In this document: positions 62,011 to 64,000 of the stretch, piece by piece
How the letters are laid out: each line of letters starts with the position of its first letter
Position numbering within the stretch: position 1 is the stretch's first letter
Source of the DNA: Acidobacteriaceae bacterium TAA 166
GTDB taxonomy: Bacteria; Acidobacteriota; Terriglobia; Terriglobales; Acidobacteriaceae
Direction of reading: 5' to 3'
Assembly (NCBI GenBank): GCA_000421065.1
Contig: ATWD01000001.1
Span: forward strand, 3,898,001 to 3,962,000
Length of the DNA stretch: 64,000 nt
Position numbers and translations under genes: made by a program
Notes under the pieces: generated by a model
The model's input: the letters and a program-made list of their open reading frames with translations, nothing else
Database searches by the model: none
What the model was told of the DNA's origin: nothing

Positions 62011-64000
62011 GCCGCCCCATGCGTTTTCCAAGCCGTTCCGGGCGGCTGTTCTGGTTCCTTTTCTGGCTCGCAGGTGGGCCGCTGGTGCTCATCTTCCCGG
62101 CTTCGGCTTGGCTCGCGTGGACGCTTGCACCGCTCCAAAAGGTCTACCTTACGACCTATGCCGCCAGCTCCGTAGGGGCGGGGATGCCGCACAGCGAAAT
62201 GACGATCCGATGGGTGATGAAGACCGCGCCCAGGCAGAAGCCGATACCCGCTTCCGCTGAGGATGTTGTTTCCGGGCCGAACCCGAAGCTACCCGTCACA
62301 CTCTCGCCCAAAGCCATCGCGGAGGGCTGGCGTGGGGTGGCTTATAGTGCCCCGGAGAAAGTACCCGCAGACAGTCTCGCCAAAGGATTGAGAGACTACG
62401 TTTATGACGGTGTGAGCGTGTGGTGGTTGTTTGGCAGACCGATGCTCAACAGCCTTGCCATGCTGATGCTGCTCTATGTTTTCCGGCTCTGGATGAAGCA
62501 GGGTTTTGCCCGGAGTCGGCAGCAGGAAGAACGTCACGGACGCAGAACAAAAGGCCCGGAGTTGGCATCGGCCTTGCGGTGGCGCGGCGCAAAAACGGAC
62601 GGCATACGTTTCCATCTGCGCTTCGAGAATCGGCTTTTGCGGTGGTTGCCTTTTGGCCCAAACTACTGCATCCCGCAGAGGTTGGAAGCCAGCCACATGC
62701 TGATGATGGGCGACACCGGTAGCGGGAAGTCCAACACCATCCGGCAGCTTCTTCGACAGGTGCGGGAGCGTGGAGAAACCGCCATCGTCTACGACCCGGC
62801 AATGGACTTTGTGAGTGAGTTCTACTCGCCCGCGCGTGGCGATTTGATTCTTAATCCGCTGGACCAACGATGCCCATATTGGAGTCTTGGCAACGAGATC
62901 GACCGCGACGAAACAGCAGCGACCATCGCCGCCGCGTTTCTTCCTGAGAAGGAATACGAGAAGGAGTTTTTTACTGATGGGCCGCGCCGGATATTGGCCC
63001 ACTTGCTCAAGCGCCAACCGCAGCCGAGGGACATTCTGAGCATGATGGCCGAGCCGTCGCGGATCGAGTTTGCGGTAAAGGGAACTCCGCTGGCCGCGCT
63101 GCTCGATGCGGGCGCACCGGCACAGCGGGCGGGTGTGTTGGCGAGCTTAAACATGGTGGCTGACAGCTTAGAACTATTGCCGGAGTGGGAGCATACGAGG
63201 CCGACCTTTGCGACAGCGGAGTGGTACACGAACCGGAAACGATGGGTGTTTCTCACGTCCAGTCCCGCTTATCGTGCGAAGATTCTGCCGTTGCATTCCG
63301 TGTGGCTCGATTTGTTCATTCTTCGCATGATGGGTTACTGCGAAGACCAGACGGCGATGCCGGTATGGTTCGTGCTGGACGAGCTGGCGAGCCTCAACAA
63401 ACTGCCGCAGCTCCATACCGCCGTCACGGAAAATCGCAAGTACGGCAATCCCGTTGTGGCGGGCTTTCAGGGTCGCAGCCAGCTTGAAAAATGCTACGGC
63501 CAGGATGCCGAGGCCATGCTTTCGCAGCCCGCAACCAAGCTGTTTTTCAAGACCACCGAGCCACGCGCCGCGAAGTGGATTTCCGAGGCCATCGGACAGA
63601 TTGAAGTGGAGCGGTTGAAGGAATCCCGCAGCATGAGGCTGTTCGGCAGCAGGACATCGTATGCGATGGAGATTGCAACCAAGCCGCTTGTCATGGCTTC
63701 GGAAATCTCCGGCCTCGAACCGTTGCACGGCTTCATCAAGCAGGAAAACAAAGTTGTGCCGGTTCACTTCCAGTTCGCAAGGAAGCATCGCAGACAGCCG
63801 GAGTTCATTGAGCGCAAATTACCGCAGATTGCGCCCAGGCCGTCACCGCCGACGCCGGTAGTTCGTACAGAGCAATCCAAATCATCGGCAGCGGTCCAGA
63901 CTACGCTTCCACTTTTCGATGCGTCCGCTGACAAAGCCCCCGACCAACCCACCGACAAACCCAAAGAGGGGTTTGTATGGGACGAGTCCAAAGGGATCGA
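62007..64000 (+). CDS. TrwB/TraD-like type IV coupling protein (3' end outside window)
   Basis: At least 664 residues; open to the right edge. Membrane segments near the N-terminus (LFWFLFWLAGGPLVLIFPASAWLAW) and around residue 150 (MLNSLAMLMLLYVF). AAA-type motor: Walker A MGDTGSGKSNTIRQ (about 234-247), then GDLILNPLDQRCPYWS as in TrwB-type DNA-binding domains, Walker B WFVLDE (Asp458). It pumps the relaxase-DNA complex to the conjugation channel. GTG 62007 overlaps the previous stop; ATG 62019 is an alternative. The C-terminal tail is Pro/Lys/Asp-rich. Confidence 0.88.
   Translation, partial: MSRPMRFPSRSGRLFWFLFWLAGGPLVLIFPASAWLAWTLAPLQKVYLTTYAASSVGAGMPHSEMTIRWVMKTAPRQKPIPASAEDVVSGPNPKLPVTLSPKAIAEGWRGVAYSAPEKVPADSLAKGLRDYVYDGVSVWWLFGRPMLNSLAMLMLLYVFRLWMKQGFARSRQQEERHGRRTKGPELASALRWRGAKTDGIRFHLRFENRLLRWLPFGPNYCIPQRLEASHMLMMGDTGSGKSNTIRQLLRQVRERGETAIVYDPAMDFVSEFYSPARGDLILNPLDQRCPYWSLGNEIDRDETAATIAAAFLPEKEYEKEFFTDGPRRILAHLLKRQPQPRDILSMMAEPSRIEFAVKGTPLAALLDAGAPAQRAGVLASLNMVADSLELLPEWEHTRPTFATAEWYTNRKRWVFLTSSPAYRAKILPLHSVWLDLFILRMMGYCEDQTAMPVWFVLDELASLNKLPQLHTAVTENRKYGNPVVAGFQGRSQLEKCYGQDAEAMLSQPATKLFFKTTEPRAAKWISEAIGQIEVERLKESRSMRLFGSRTSYAMEIATKPLVMASEISGLEPLHGFIKQENKVVPVHFQFARKHRRQPEFIERKLPQIAPRPSPPTPVVRTEQSKSSAAVQTTLPLFDASADKAPDQPTDKPKEGFVWDESKGI

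Overview
The window reads as a high-GC chromosome segment from a free-living, flagellated member of the Acidobacteriota (probably Terriglobia). The evidence is gene content and style: large carboxypeptidase-regulatory-domain TonB receptors, NHL/Ig-like surface proteins, a GH88-like polysaccharide-degradation protein, DUF1501 and Tat-exported phosphatase proteins, a fused E1 alpha/beta dehydrogenase and a UdgX repair pair. No rRNA, tRNA or CRISPR array was recognised.

Layout. Positions 1-48.6 kb are chromosomal backbone with short transcription units: NAD salvage (pncB); a deoxyhypusine-synthase-like enzyme; a hybrid kinase/REC/Hpt phosphorelay; an acyltransferase-OlsB-acyltransferase cluster likely to make ornithine-type lipids; uridine kinase and purine nucleoside phosphorylase; a radical-SAM plus UdgX DNA-repair pair; an MscS channel; a secreted subtilase; a proton-pumping pyrophosphatase; a fused 2-oxoacid dehydrogenase E1; phosphoglycerate mutase; the recR-ybaB-dnaX replication/repair block; a small SET-domain protein; the flgM-flgN-flgK-flgL late flagellar operon with a recognisable sigma-28 promoter; engB; and a non-phosphorylative L-fucose-type catabolic operon (SDR, fuconate dehydratase, FAH-family hydrolase) divergent from a sugar porter.

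Nearly every intergenic gap in 1-46.4 kb carries a full or partial copy of one long imperfect palindrome of about 190 bp. It usually sits just after a stop codon or between convergent genes, and I count 19 copies or fragments. None occurs after 46,375.

From about 48.83 kb to the right edge the sequence changes character. A tyrosine recombinase opens what looks like an integrative and conjugative or mobilisable element. It carries a HigBA toxin-antitoxin pair, an ArdC-type antirestriction protein, a cargo cassette (sigma factor, zinc-binding anti-sigma, TonB receptor, PepSY membrane protein, small membrane protein, Rrf2 regulator) of visibly lower GC that fits metal (probably iron) acquisition, some small genes including a frameshifted zinc-ribbon, and a transfer module (RHH TrwA/MobC-like protein followed by a TrwB/TraD-like coupling ATPase that runs off the window). 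The most novel-looking signal is inside this cassette. The leaders of the sigma-factor gene and the TonB-receptor gene share a hairpin whose 17-18 base loop is almost identical while the stem bases differ but still pair. That is covariation pointing to an undescribed cis-regulatory RNA.
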